From: Lentisphaerae bacterium WC36
GTDB taxonomy: Bacteria; Verrucomicrobiota; Lentisphaeria; Victivallales; SZUA-371
Length of the DNA: 64,000 nt
Direction: 5' to 3'
Assembly: GCA_020683205.1 (NCBI GenBank)
Contig: CP085689.1
Span: 1,488,001 to 1,552,000, forward strand
Of this stretch, positions 9,166-16,780 are shown piece by piece (position 1 is the stretch's first letter; each line of letters begins with the position of its first letter). A program made the position numbers and the translations under genes. The notes beneath the pieces were generated by a model. The model was not told the origin of the DNA. It worked only from the letters and a program-made list of their open reading frames with translations, and did no database searches.

Positions 9166-10266
9166 CTAAAACGGCAAAGGTAATTCTGGCTGATAAAATA
9201 AACAATCAAACTTTATTTTATTTTTTTTGCCAATGTTATCACCATCTAGATTGCTAAAGGTTACACCTAGTAGTCGGACCGCTCGATGAGTTATTTCAGT
9301 TTTTTTAATTAATTTTGAAATCAAGTTAAAAGTATAGTTTAAGTCATTAAATGAGTCTTTTTCTGAAATTGACCTTGTAGAAATTGAGAAATCAGAGTAT
9401 TTAACTTTCAACGAAACAGTTCGGCCTGATAGATTTGCTTGTTTCATTAGCGTGCAGACTTCTTCGGTAATTTCAAATAATGTATCTTTAATAATGTTGA
9501 AATCTGCAATATCTTCATTAAACGTGGTTTCACGTCCAAAAGATTTGCGTTCTCGACTCGGATTTACTACTCTATTATCAATTCCACGCACTATGTCGAA
9601 TAAAAACAATCCGTTTTTACCAAACATTTCAAGCAGTTCAAACTTGGTATATTTCAGTAAATCTTTACCGTAGTAAATGTTTAAATTATGCATTTTTTGG
9701 GCAGTTCTTTTGCCGATACCATAAAATTTTTTAATTGGCAAATTTTCCATAAACCTATCGGCATCACTAGGTTTGATAACAGTCAGCCCTACAGGTTTTT
9801 TGATATCAGAAGCCGTTTTCGCTAAAAATTTATTATATGAAACACCAGCTGAACAAGTTAAGCGTGTTATATTATAAATTTGTTTTTGAATATATTGAGC
9901 TATAATTGTTGCAGAAGGACAATTAAATTTATTTTTAGTAACATCTAAATATGCTTCATCCAAAGAAAGTGGTTCAACTAAATCTGTACAACTTAAAAAA
10001 ATTTCACGAATTTGTTTACTAACCATACGATAAACATCTCCCCGAGGTTGAACAAAAATTGCTTGAGGGCATAGTCGATATGCTTTGCTACATGACATTG
10101 CTGAATGAATACCAAACTTCCTTGCCTCATAAGATGCCGTGCACACAACTCCTCTAGAATATGGGCTTCCACCAACAACGACTGGTTGGTTTCTATATTC
10201 AGGAAAATCACGTTGCTCAACTGATGCATAGAAGGCATCCATATCAATATGAATTATTTTTTTCAC
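9166..10266 (-). CDS. dinB: DNA polymerase IV (Y-family translesion polymerase)
   Basis: Error-prone polymerase that bypasses lesions and extends mismatched ends. Catalytic motifs are intact: HIDMDAFYASVEQRD at the N-terminus (metal-binding Asp) and LSLDEAYLDVT near residue 100 (Asp-Glu pair). The thumb helix-hairpin-helix is at YGIGKRTAQKMHNL, and the little-finger domain follows with SFGRETTF. The protein ends QPELPLPF, which fits the sliding-clamp-binding consensus Q-x-x-L-P-L-F at the extreme C-terminus, as expected for DinB. Length of 366 is normal. An inverted repeat lies about 10 bp upstream of the start codon. I saw no recognisable SOS box, but LexA sites differ greatly between phyla. 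Confidence 0.95.
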   Translation of the reverse strand: MKKIIHIDMDAFYASVEQRDFPEYRNQPVVVGGSPYSRGVVCTASYEARKFGIHSAMSCSKAYRLCPQAIFVQPRGDVYRMVSKQIREIFLSCTDLVEPLSLDEAYLDVTKNKFNCPSATIIAQYIQKQIYNITRLTCSAGVSYNKFLAKTASDIKKPVGLTVIKPSDADRFMENLPIKKFYGIGKRTAQKMHNLNIYYGKDLLKYTKFELLEMFGKNGLFLFDIVRGIDNRVVNPSRERKSFGRETTFNEDIADFNIIKDTLFEITEEVCTLMKQANLSGRTVSLKVKYSDFSISTRSISEKDSFNDLNYTFNLISKLIKKTEITHRAVRLLGVTFSNLDGDNIGKKNKIKFDCLFYQPELPLPF

Positions 10267-10275
10267 AAATTATCC

Positions 10276-10305
10276 GTCATAATTGAAATTAATAAAAATT
10301 ATGAC
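10276..10305. repeat. Inverted repeat upstream of dinB
   Basis: Perfect 9-base arms GTCATAATT (10276-10284) and AATTATGAC (10297-10305) enclose 12 bases. The repeat sits 10 bp before the dinB start and 38 bp beyond the last gene of the GTPase/GAP1 operon. It could be an operator for dinB or a weak terminator; no T-tract supports termination. Confidence 0.35.
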
Positions 10306-10342
10306 TAATTTAGCACCATTTCATGAAAAATAAATACTTTAA

Positions 10343-10957
10343 TTATTTTATTTTTTCAAAAACAACTTCATCTATTGCAGGTGCAATATATATTTCTTTT
10401 GAAAGTTGTTTTAAATAAATATTATACCGCAAAAAGTGTCTTTCGGAATCATCATTTTCAATAAGCATAGTTCCAGTAACATTAATTTTGTAAAAATCTT
10501 TATTTTTTTCTGTAATAACAAATTTATCATAGGTAATTTTTTTAAGAACAAAACCATCATTGAGTTTTGTTTTCATAATGACTTTTAAGCTGTCTTTTAT
10601 TTTCTCATAATTTAATTTTGCAAGTTCATTTTCATATTGATTTGTAAAATTTTGCGGGATTTGAGATACTTTATCATTGTTCTTTTCAGTTTTTTGTGAT
10701 ATTTTAACAGCGGCATTATTTCCATTAATATCATTTTGAGCTTCATTACTTCCCTTTATATTTGGTTTTTCATTATCCCCTTCTCTTTCACCATTTTTAT
10801 TTCCTTTATTTTTTGCCTCTTCTTGTAAAACTTGATCATTATCATTATTTTCTCCTTCTTCATTCCTCATGTTAAAATTACAACCACGACTCATGAATAT
10901 AATAATTAAAATTAATATAACTATAGTGAAAATTAATAAAGCTTGAATTTTTCTCAT
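10343..10957 (-). CDS. Small bitopic membrane protein, last gene of GTPase/GAP1 operon
   Basis: I do not recognise a family. The 204-residue protein has an N-terminal membrane segment of about 18 hydrophobic residues (ALLIFTIVILILIIIFM) followed by SRGCNFN. A low-complexity, hydrophilic linker rich in Glu, Asn, Gly and Lys then runs to about residue 90, followed by a compact C-terminal domain (about 95-204) with alternating hydrophobic pattern ending in IYIAPAIDEVVFEKIK. This topology suggests anchoring in the inner membrane with a domain held in the periplasm by a flexible tether. It starts 16 bp after the preceding gene and closes the seven-gene series. The C-terminal domain could be an envelope-binding or adaptor module; this is inference from position only. 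Confidence 0.7.
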   Translation of the reverse strand: MRKIQALLIFTIVILILIIIFMSRGCNFNMRNEEGENNDNDQVLQEEAKNKGNKNGEREGDNEKPNIKGSNEAQNDINGNNAAVKISQKTEKNNDKVSQIPQNFTNQYENELAKLNYEKIKDSLKVIMKTKLNDGFVLKKITYDKFVITEKNKDFYKINVTGTMLIENDDSERHFLRYNIYLKQLSKEIYIAPAIDEVVFEKIK

Positions 10958-10973
10958 TTTTCGATACCTGTTT

Positions 10974-11951
10974 CTAATATGATTTATAATCCTCTGTAGA
11001 CATATGAATTCTGAAATTTCTTTTTCGATTTGATGCTTCCCAGTTTAAATTCCAACCTTCTTCAGTAAAAATATTGAAATATTTACAAAAATTTTCTAAA
11101 GATTCATTATCAACTTTTATATTAATAAAAAATTGTTCAGCAGGAGTTTTCGTTTGATAATCGCGCAAAATTCTTTTTAGATCATGCTCATTTTTAATAA
11201 GAATTCCTGCTCCTTTTTTGGGAGAATATTCAGTATACCTTTTGTCTCCCGTAAAATCAAAATCAAAATCATTATGATTAAATCTTTTTGGGAACATAAA
11301 AATGCCATTGTGCAAATTTTTCCCTTCAGGATTTGAAACAAGGTAAATTTTATTATCTAAATAGTGCAAAAATATTGGATTTTTAAATGATGTTTTAAAT
11401 ACAGGTAATACTACAGTCTTTTTTGAACCAATTTTTTGATAATTGGCTAAAGCCTTTTTTAAGCGCAATTCTTTTGCTTTTAACTCTTCAATTTTTTTAC
11501 TATTAAGTAATAATTTATCTTGTTTTTCCTTTTTTTCGGTAATAAGTTGTTTTATTTTTAACTTTTTACTAACACCTTGAGTAATTAATAAATTAATTTT
11601 AATTTCTTTATCTTGAATTCTCTGCTTTCGTAGTTCATTTTCTTCGTTTTGTTTGAAAAATAAATTCATCTTCTCATTTTTCATTATGTTGTTAAGCATC
11701 TCTTTTTTTTGTGATAAAAGCATCTTTTTTTTAGTTTGAAACAATTCAATTTGAGCTTCTAAAGTATGAATATTTGTTGATAAATTTTTATCAATATCAT
11801 CTACTTCTTTATTTGCATCCTTTATGCTTAAACTCATTAAAACTAGCAATAAAGCAATAAACATTACACCGCCAAACGTATTGCACATAATATCTAAAAG
11901 AAGTTCTAAACTTCCCATGCCTTTATTTTTTTTTATAATAATTTTCTTCAT
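10974..11951 (-). CDS. MotB/ExbD-like bitopic protein with DIMCNTFGG membrane motif and coiled coil
   Basis: A 325-residue protein with a single N-terminal membrane segment beginning GSLELLLDIMCNTFGGVMF and continuing IALLLVLMSL (about residues 12-40). An Asp at the membrane entrance followed by C-N-T-F-G-G resembles proteins found beside MotA/TolQ/ExbB homologues in planctomycete and verrucomicrobial genomes, and the Asp is placed like the proton-carrying Asp of MotB, ExbD and TolR. A Lys/Glu-rich coiled coil covers about 45-185, then a globular C-terminal domain (about 190-325) with VVLPVF and a run of aromatic residues. It overlaps the preceding gene by ATGA. I infer a stator-like subunit partnering the channel protein at 12837-13700; the homology is motif-level only. 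Confidence 0.65.
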   Translation of the reverse strand: MKKIIIKKNKGMGSLELLLDIMCNTFGGVMFIALLLVLMSLSIKDANKEVDDIDKNLSTNIHTLEAQIELFQTKKKMLLSQKKEMLNNIMKNEKMNLFFKQNEENELRKQRIQDKEIKINLLITQGVSKKLKIKQLITEKKEKQDKLLLNSKKIEELKAKELRLKKALANYQKIGSKKTVVLPVFKTSFKNPIFLHYLDNKIYLVSNPEGKNLHNGIFMFPKRFNHNDFDFDFTGDKRYTEYSPKKGAGILIKNEHDLKRILRDYQTKTPAEQFFINIKVDNESLENFCKYFNIFTEEGWNLNWEASNRKRNFRIHMSTEDYKSY

Positions 11952-12826
11952 TTATAAATAACCTTTTTTCGTTCTTCAATTGGTTCAGCTCCATATTTGA
12001 ATGAAAAGTCAGTCATTATGCCTCTTAGAAAATCATAATAATTAACTCCGCTAGGTCTTATTAAATAATAAAAATATACATCACTGTTTTTTAAGGTTTT
12101 CAAATATTGAGCAAATTCTTTTTGAGCAAAATCAATGATTCCCCATTTGGGCTTAAAATCTTTTTTGTCTCCATTTGAAAATAACAATGTAATTCCTTTT
12201 TTGCTAACAATAGTTAAAATAGCCTCTTTTCCATCAGAACTTTTTTCAGCTTTTATTTCTAAAGGACTACCATAAACTTTTTCTAACTTAATATTTGCAT
12301 TACCAATATCTTTTTTCTTTTTTAAGAGCATATTGGTACTTTTTACTAATTTTTTATTTAGCTCCTTTTCCCCTTTGCTGGCTATCTCCAATTTTTTTGA
12401 TAACTCATTGTCAATAATTTGGTAACTATTTAGCTTTTTATCTAAAATTTTTTCAATTTTCATTTGTTCAGCATGTTCAAGCTCAATTTCAGTTAAACGG
12501 CGCTCAACTTCTTGTGGAGTTAACGATTTTATTGAATCTGGAATAATATCATTTTCATCAATTATCTTATCAAGTTGTCCGACTTCGAGTTGAAGTACTT
12601 TGAGTTGACGTTGTAAATTTTTAACAGCATCAAGGTCTTTTTTGCGTATTTTTTCAATATTTTGTTGCTTGGTTGGATCGCTAGCAAGCTCGCTATTAAT
12701 TAAATTAATAACCAGCAACAGTGTCACACATAACATAATTCCTGTAACACAACTAATTATGTCTTGAAATGAAAACAAATCTATACTTGAATCACCATTA
12801 TTTTTATTGCTTGAATATCTAGCCAC
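11948..12826 (-). CDS. Second MotB/ExbD-like bitopic protein with coiled coil
   Basis: This 292-residue protein has a layout matching its downstream neighbour: a short N-terminus, one membrane segment preceded by an Asp (SSIDLFSFQDIISCVTGIM then LCVTLLLVINLI), a long Lys/Glu/Leu coiled coil at about 50-170, and a C-terminal domain (about 175-292). Two Asp residues flank the membrane entrance; QDIISC corresponds in position to LDIMCN in the neighbour, so the two genes may be an ancient duplication. The start is GTG, with AGGA a short way upstream, 10 bp after the channel-protein gene. Two distinct stator-like subunits with one channel protein suggests a heteromeric complex, as with ExbB/ExbD-type units. 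That function is inferred from architecture. Confidence 0.6.
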   Translation of the reverse strand: MARYSSNKNNGDSSIDLFSFQDIISCVTGIMLCVTLLLVINLINSELASDPTKQQNIEKIRKKDLDAVKNLQRQLKVLQLEVGQLDKIIDENDIIPDSIKSLTPQEVERRLTEIELEHAEQMKIEKILDKKLNSYQIIDNELSKKLEIASKGEKELNKKLVKSTNMLLKKKKDIGNANIKLEKVYGSPLEIKAEKSSDGKEAILTIVSKKGITLLFSNGDKKDFKPKWGIIDFAQKEFAQYLKTLKNSDVYFYYLIRPSGVNYYDFLRGIMTDFSFKYGAEPIEERKKVIYK

Positions 12827-12836
12827 GGTTCACGTC

Positions 12837-13700
12837 CTAGTACTTTAAATCATCTTCTGAACCAATTGTTCTTAGTCTTGCAATGATATTTTTATGACAA
12901 TAATCAGAGCAACTATCTAAAAAATCTTCTTCATAATTATTGATAAAGGTTAATATGACCTGAATAAATAATGCCGCAACCAATGCTATTAATGTTGTTT
13001 CAAATGCTACAGCTAGACCTCCTGTTACCTCTGTTAATGAATCTTTTAATTTATCAGGAGAAAATTCGACACTCAAAACGGATCCAAAACCGCCAATCGC
13101 TACAGATAAACCTAAAACCGTTCCAATAAATCCCATAACTGGAATTGCCCAAATAAAACCTTTAGCAATTGTATAAGTTGATTCTGTATATTGCTCATCA
13201 ATAACAGCTTGACTTTCTAAAGTTTCTGCAACATCTGAAATTCGACCAATATTTTGTAAATTTGCAAGAGCTCGTTCCATACGATTTAATATTAAAAATC
13301 TGCGAGGATTATCAACCGCAGCATACAAATTGTTAATAATATCATTTGCAGTAGTTTGCGAAAGCACAAAATCATCACTATCACTAGGTAAAATATTTAA
13401 ATTTAAAGCTTTTTTCTGCAACTTAATTTTTTGAAATTTAATAAATAAAATAGCTAAAGTCCACATCGAAAAGAAAACTATGAAATATGGAATAATACTG
13501 CGTTGATATACCCCTCCATGAAAAAACATATTTATTAAATTAAACTTGCCAAGTGAATAAAAAGGAAAAAGAATTCCGTAAAATATAATGGTCAAAATAC
13601 CTCCAACAATAAAAGATAACACCATATTACATCCAGTATATTTTTTACTTCTAAAACCTAAAATACTTTCAATATCACCACGATTATGACTTAACCTCAT
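12837..13700 (-). CDS. MotA/TolQ/ExbB-family proton channel protein
   Basis: Residues about 180-270 carry the family core: IWAIPVMGFIGTVLGLSVAI, then a loop with DSLTEVTGGLAVAFETTLIAL and the last membrane helix. The Pro in the first core helix and AFETT in the second match TolQ/ExbB/MotA. Two further membrane segments lie at about 25-50 and 75-95, giving four in all. Such proteins surround MotB/ExbD-type partners and convert ion flow into movement. The open frame extends to a TTG at 13730, but AAAAGGAGAG lies 7 bp before the ATG at 13700, which also gives a 4-bp ATGA overlap with the upstream stop; I therefore use 13700 (287 residues). In this operon it is the presumed energy-transducing component. 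Confidence 0.85.
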   Translation of the reverse strand: MRLSHNRGDIESILGFRSKKYTGCNMVLSFIVGGILTIIFYGILFPFYSLGKFNLINMFFHGGVYQRSIIPYFIVFFSMWTLAILFIKFQKIKLQKKALNLNILPSDSDDFVLSQTTANDIINNLYAAVDNPRRFLILNRMERALANLQNIGRISDVAETLESQAVIDEQYTESTYTIAKGFIWAIPVMGFIGTVLGLSVAIGGFGSVLSVEFSPDKLKDSLTEVTGGLAVAFETTLIALVAALFIQVILTFINNYEEDFLDSCSDYCHKNIIARLRTIGSEDDLKY

Positions 13701-16700
13701 AAATTCTCTCCTTTTAAAATTATCGGCCAAAAATCATACTTTGGCATTTTTTTTACTTTAAATCTTCTAACTATTGATCTTTGAATATCCTTTGTTGACT
13801 CTCCATCCATCGGAGCAAAAAGCGGAGTCAAACTATTGATTTTTACATTATTAAAAACCATTTGACCAAAAGAATTTTTTTCTGCAACAATAATAAGTTT
13901 TGGTAAAGCGTTTTCTTTATCTGATTTTATCAAAGCCCATAATTCCTGACATTTGTTAAGGTCAGCATTACTTAAATTCAATAAAATTTTATTTTTCTTT
14001 GGAGCGATCATGCAACCAACAAATCTTGCTTTACGATTCACCGATTTAGCCATAACAAACTGAGTTAAAGCATCCTGATAAACTTCTTTGTAAAAACTAC
14101 GATATTTTGATTTAAACAATGAACTACGTAACACAGAATGTATTTGATTTACATTTGATAAAGGTACATTTGAAAAAATATATTTATCTGGAAGTTCATT
14201 TTCTTTAAGAATTCTAGCTAAATATTGATTTAAATCATCAGCAGCAACCAGTGAACTATCAAACATTGTATCTGAGCAGCTAGATGCTAATTGCTGTAGA
14301 AGTTGTAACTTCATTGTTGGGTTGATTTCATCATTCTTTAACAAACTTGTAAAATATTTTGCAAATACCATATTAACAGCAGTATCAAGTTTAGGACTTG
14401 CAGGCAAGTCATCACATAAGGAATCCCAAATGTCAATATAAGGAGCCAATTTAAAAGTATTTATGTCAGATACCAAACGCACTGTTGTCGGTAATTCATA
14501 AAAGCTTTTTGACGGTGTTTTATGAGTCAAAACCCAGTTATCCTCATAACCTGTAAATTCAGCATTTATAGAACCACTACTATTGCCTGGGTCAAATAAT
14601 TTTGCGTTGATTTTATAAGTACTATTACTAATGTTACAATTTGGTCTAATTGTTGAATAATATGGGATAATATTATTATCTTTATCAGCAAAAGTTATTT
14701 TGTAGAGCTTCATAACATCTTCTTTTTGCCAGTTTTTAATATTTTCAATAACTCTTTGATATTTTGTTTTCACTACGGAAGTATTAAAAGTTTTAAAATT
14801 ACCAATAACTTCATACCATAAATTATTTTCGATATCATTTAAATCTAATTGAGTTTCCTCAATGGCATGAAAGTCAACAATACTATAGTCAGCGAAAACA
14901 TTAAAATTACGATATAGTTTTTTATTAGCGATGATATGCTTGATACCCTTTGATACAGAACTAAGTTTTTTGCTATATTTTATTAGTTCATCAAGGTAAC
15001 TATCTAATGTAAAAGTTTTTCCTGCCAAAAGTTCTTTGAATTCACGTAAAATCAGCTCACGTTTGCCATAATCATCAACAATAGCACGAATGTTATCCAT
15101 TCTTTTTCGAGCAATTTTTAATTGTTGGCTGCTGTAATCAGTGGGAACATACATTAGACGTTCAGCTTGGTTTAGCAACTCCTCTGCTCGTGAGAATCGT
15201 TCTATCGCTTCATCTTGAAATTCAGGAACAACTTTGCTTAATTCATTAGAAAATTTTTCAAGAATTGCATTAAATTCTCCAATAACTTTTTTCTCAAGAA
15301 TTCTTTTTTGTTGAAAATATTTAATTTTTGCACTTTCTAAAACAGCTTTTTCTTCAGTTTTAACGCAAAGCTCTTTAATTTTATCAAATGTTGTTTCAAT
15401 ATTCCAAGTCTCTTGTAAACCATTTTTTGCAAATAAATTTAAATTTGAGCTAAGTTGCTTATGTAACAAATCTAATTTTTTTATACGGTCATTCTCTTCT
15501 TTTATTTTAGCAATTACATCGTTAACAACTTTTTTTAATTTTCGACTTTTATAAAGAGAGTTATTTTTTTTATTTTCAGTTATATAAATACTAGCTTTAT
15601 TAGGATCTTCTGCAAGAAGTTGTTCAAGTTGTTTAACTTCATTCCCAACTTGAATTTCATAGTGAATTTTATCAATCGCAAAATATAACGCAATAGCTGA
15701 AGCAATAATAAAAATCAATGCAAAAGAAACTTTTCTAATTCTTACAATGCGAACATTTGCATAATATTCTTCTTTGGCCTCTTGAAACAGTTGTTCAGTA
15801 TTTTTAGGAATAACAAAATTTACTGATTTTAAGTAACGATATAATTCATCGATTTTAAGAAAGTTTTTATGTTTTTTAAGCATTTCAGTTAAATCATCAA
15901 AAACTTGCTTTTGCTTTTCCGATTCAGCAACTTTTTCAAGTTCTTGATTAAGCCAACTTCGTGCTTCTTCCACTTGTATCAACCACTCTTCACGAAGTTG
16001 TGCATATTCGTTGTTTCTTAGAATATCCCATTCTTGCAAATAAGTTGAAATTCCTGCAATATCAAACGTAGAATACGCTTCATTGATTAAAGAAATTAAT
16101 GTTTCCAATTGTTTTTGAACTCTGACAGTATGCAGTTTTTTTAGCTCTCTGTTAAGTTTTGCAACTACTCTTTGGTCAACAACAGTCATCAAGCGCGCAT
16201 CAGTTAGCTTACGTAAAATATCATTCATAGCCACAAAATCATTACTAACAATAGCACATCTAGCTAATTCTGTTAAATCTGCAATATAAGTTTTTTCTAA
16301 CGCAATCAAATCTCTTTTTAAGCTATCATCATCTGAGATGTTTAATAAATGACGCAACAAAGAAATACGACGTTTAACAGAACCTTTTTTTATCGCTAGT
16401 TTACGATATTCATGGGTAAATAATTCAATTAATTGATCCGATTTATAGCTGTTTATAAGAATTTCAAAATTATTAAAATCAATTTGCTCAGGAACTTTCC
16501 ACCCACGTTCACAACAAATTCGATACCACTGATTTTGTTCAGGGAAATTAATTATTTCAAGTTGATCAACAAGGGATTCTCCGCCCTCCTCTGCGAGAGC
16601 AATAGCTTCTATAATTTTATCATTTTTAATAAGATTTAAGCATTCAAGGTATTTTTTATTAACAGAATCTACTTCTGATGCAAATTTTTTAGCTAAAATT

Positions 16701-16780
16701 TGCCACTTTGCATTGTTTGAAAAAACTCCCCTTAATAAGACATTTTTAACTTCATAAACAGTTCTTTCAATACTACTCAT
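13697..16780 (-). CDS. Large bitopic helical protein (1027 residues) of the GTPase/GAP1 operon
   Basis: No family recognised. The first 340 residues are soluble and helix-rich (repeated Leu/Glu/Lys patterns such as LIALEKTYIADLTELARC), suggesting an all-helical cytoplasmic domain. One membrane segment follows at about residues 350-368 (FALIFIIASAIALYFAI). Beyond it a long charged helical region, probably coiled coil (about 370-590), leads to a mixed alpha/beta C-terminal part rich in aromatic and beta-type segments (about 640-1027). The topology suggests a cytoplasmic head joined through the membrane to a long periplasmic stalk and domain. The ATG at 16780 has AAGGAGG 6 bp upstream, preferred over the TTG at 16783. 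It overlaps the GAP1-like gene by 8 bp and the channel gene by 4 bp. Confidence 0.8.
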   Translation of the reverse strand: MSSIERTVYEVKNVLLRGVFSNNAKWQILAKKFASEVDSVNKKYLECLNLIKNDKIIEAIALAEEGGESLVDQLEIINFPEQNQWYRICCERGWKVPEQIDFNNFEILINSYKSDQLIELFTHEYRKLAIKKGSVKRRISLLRHLLNISDDDSLKRDLIALEKTYIADLTELARCAIVSNDFVAMNDILRKLTDARLMTVVDQRVVAKLNRELKKLHTVRVQKQLETLISLINEAYSTFDIAGISTYLQEWDILRNNEYAQLREEWLIQVEEARSWLNQELEKVAESEKQKQVFDDLTEMLKKHKNFLKIDELYRYLKSVNFVIPKNTEQLFQEAKEEYYANVRIVRIRKVSFALIFIIASAIALYFAIDKIHYEIQVGNEVKQLEQLLAEDPNKASIYITENKKNNSLYKSRKLKKVVNDVIAKIKEENDRIKKLDLLHKQLSSNLNLFAKNGLQETWNIETTFDKIKELCVKTEEKAVLESAKIKYFQQKRILEKKVIGEFNAILEKFSNELSKVVPEFQDEAIERFSRAEELLNQAERLMYVPTDYSSQQLKIARKRMDNIRAIVDDYGKRELILREFKELLAGKTFTLDSYLDELIKYSKKLSSVSKGIKHIIANKKLYRNFNVFADYSIVDFHAIEETQLDLNDIENNLWYEVIGNFKTFNTSVVKTKYQRVIENIKNWQKEDVMKLYKITFADKDNNIIPYYSTIRPNCNISNSTYKINAKLFDPGNSSGSINAEFTGYEDNWVLTHKTPSKSFYELPTTVRLVSDINTFKLAPYIDIWDSLCDDLPASPKLDTAVNMVFAKYFTSLLKNDEINPTMKLQLLQQLASSCSDTMFDSSLVAADDLNQYLARILKENELPDKYIFSNVPLSNVNQIHSVLRSSLFKSKYRSFYKEVYQDALTQFVMAKSVNRKARFVGCMIAPKKNKILLNLSNADLNKCQELWALIKSDKENALPKLIIVAEKNSFGQMVFNNVKINSLTPLFAPMDGESTKDIQRSIVRRFKVKKMPKYDFWPIILKGENL

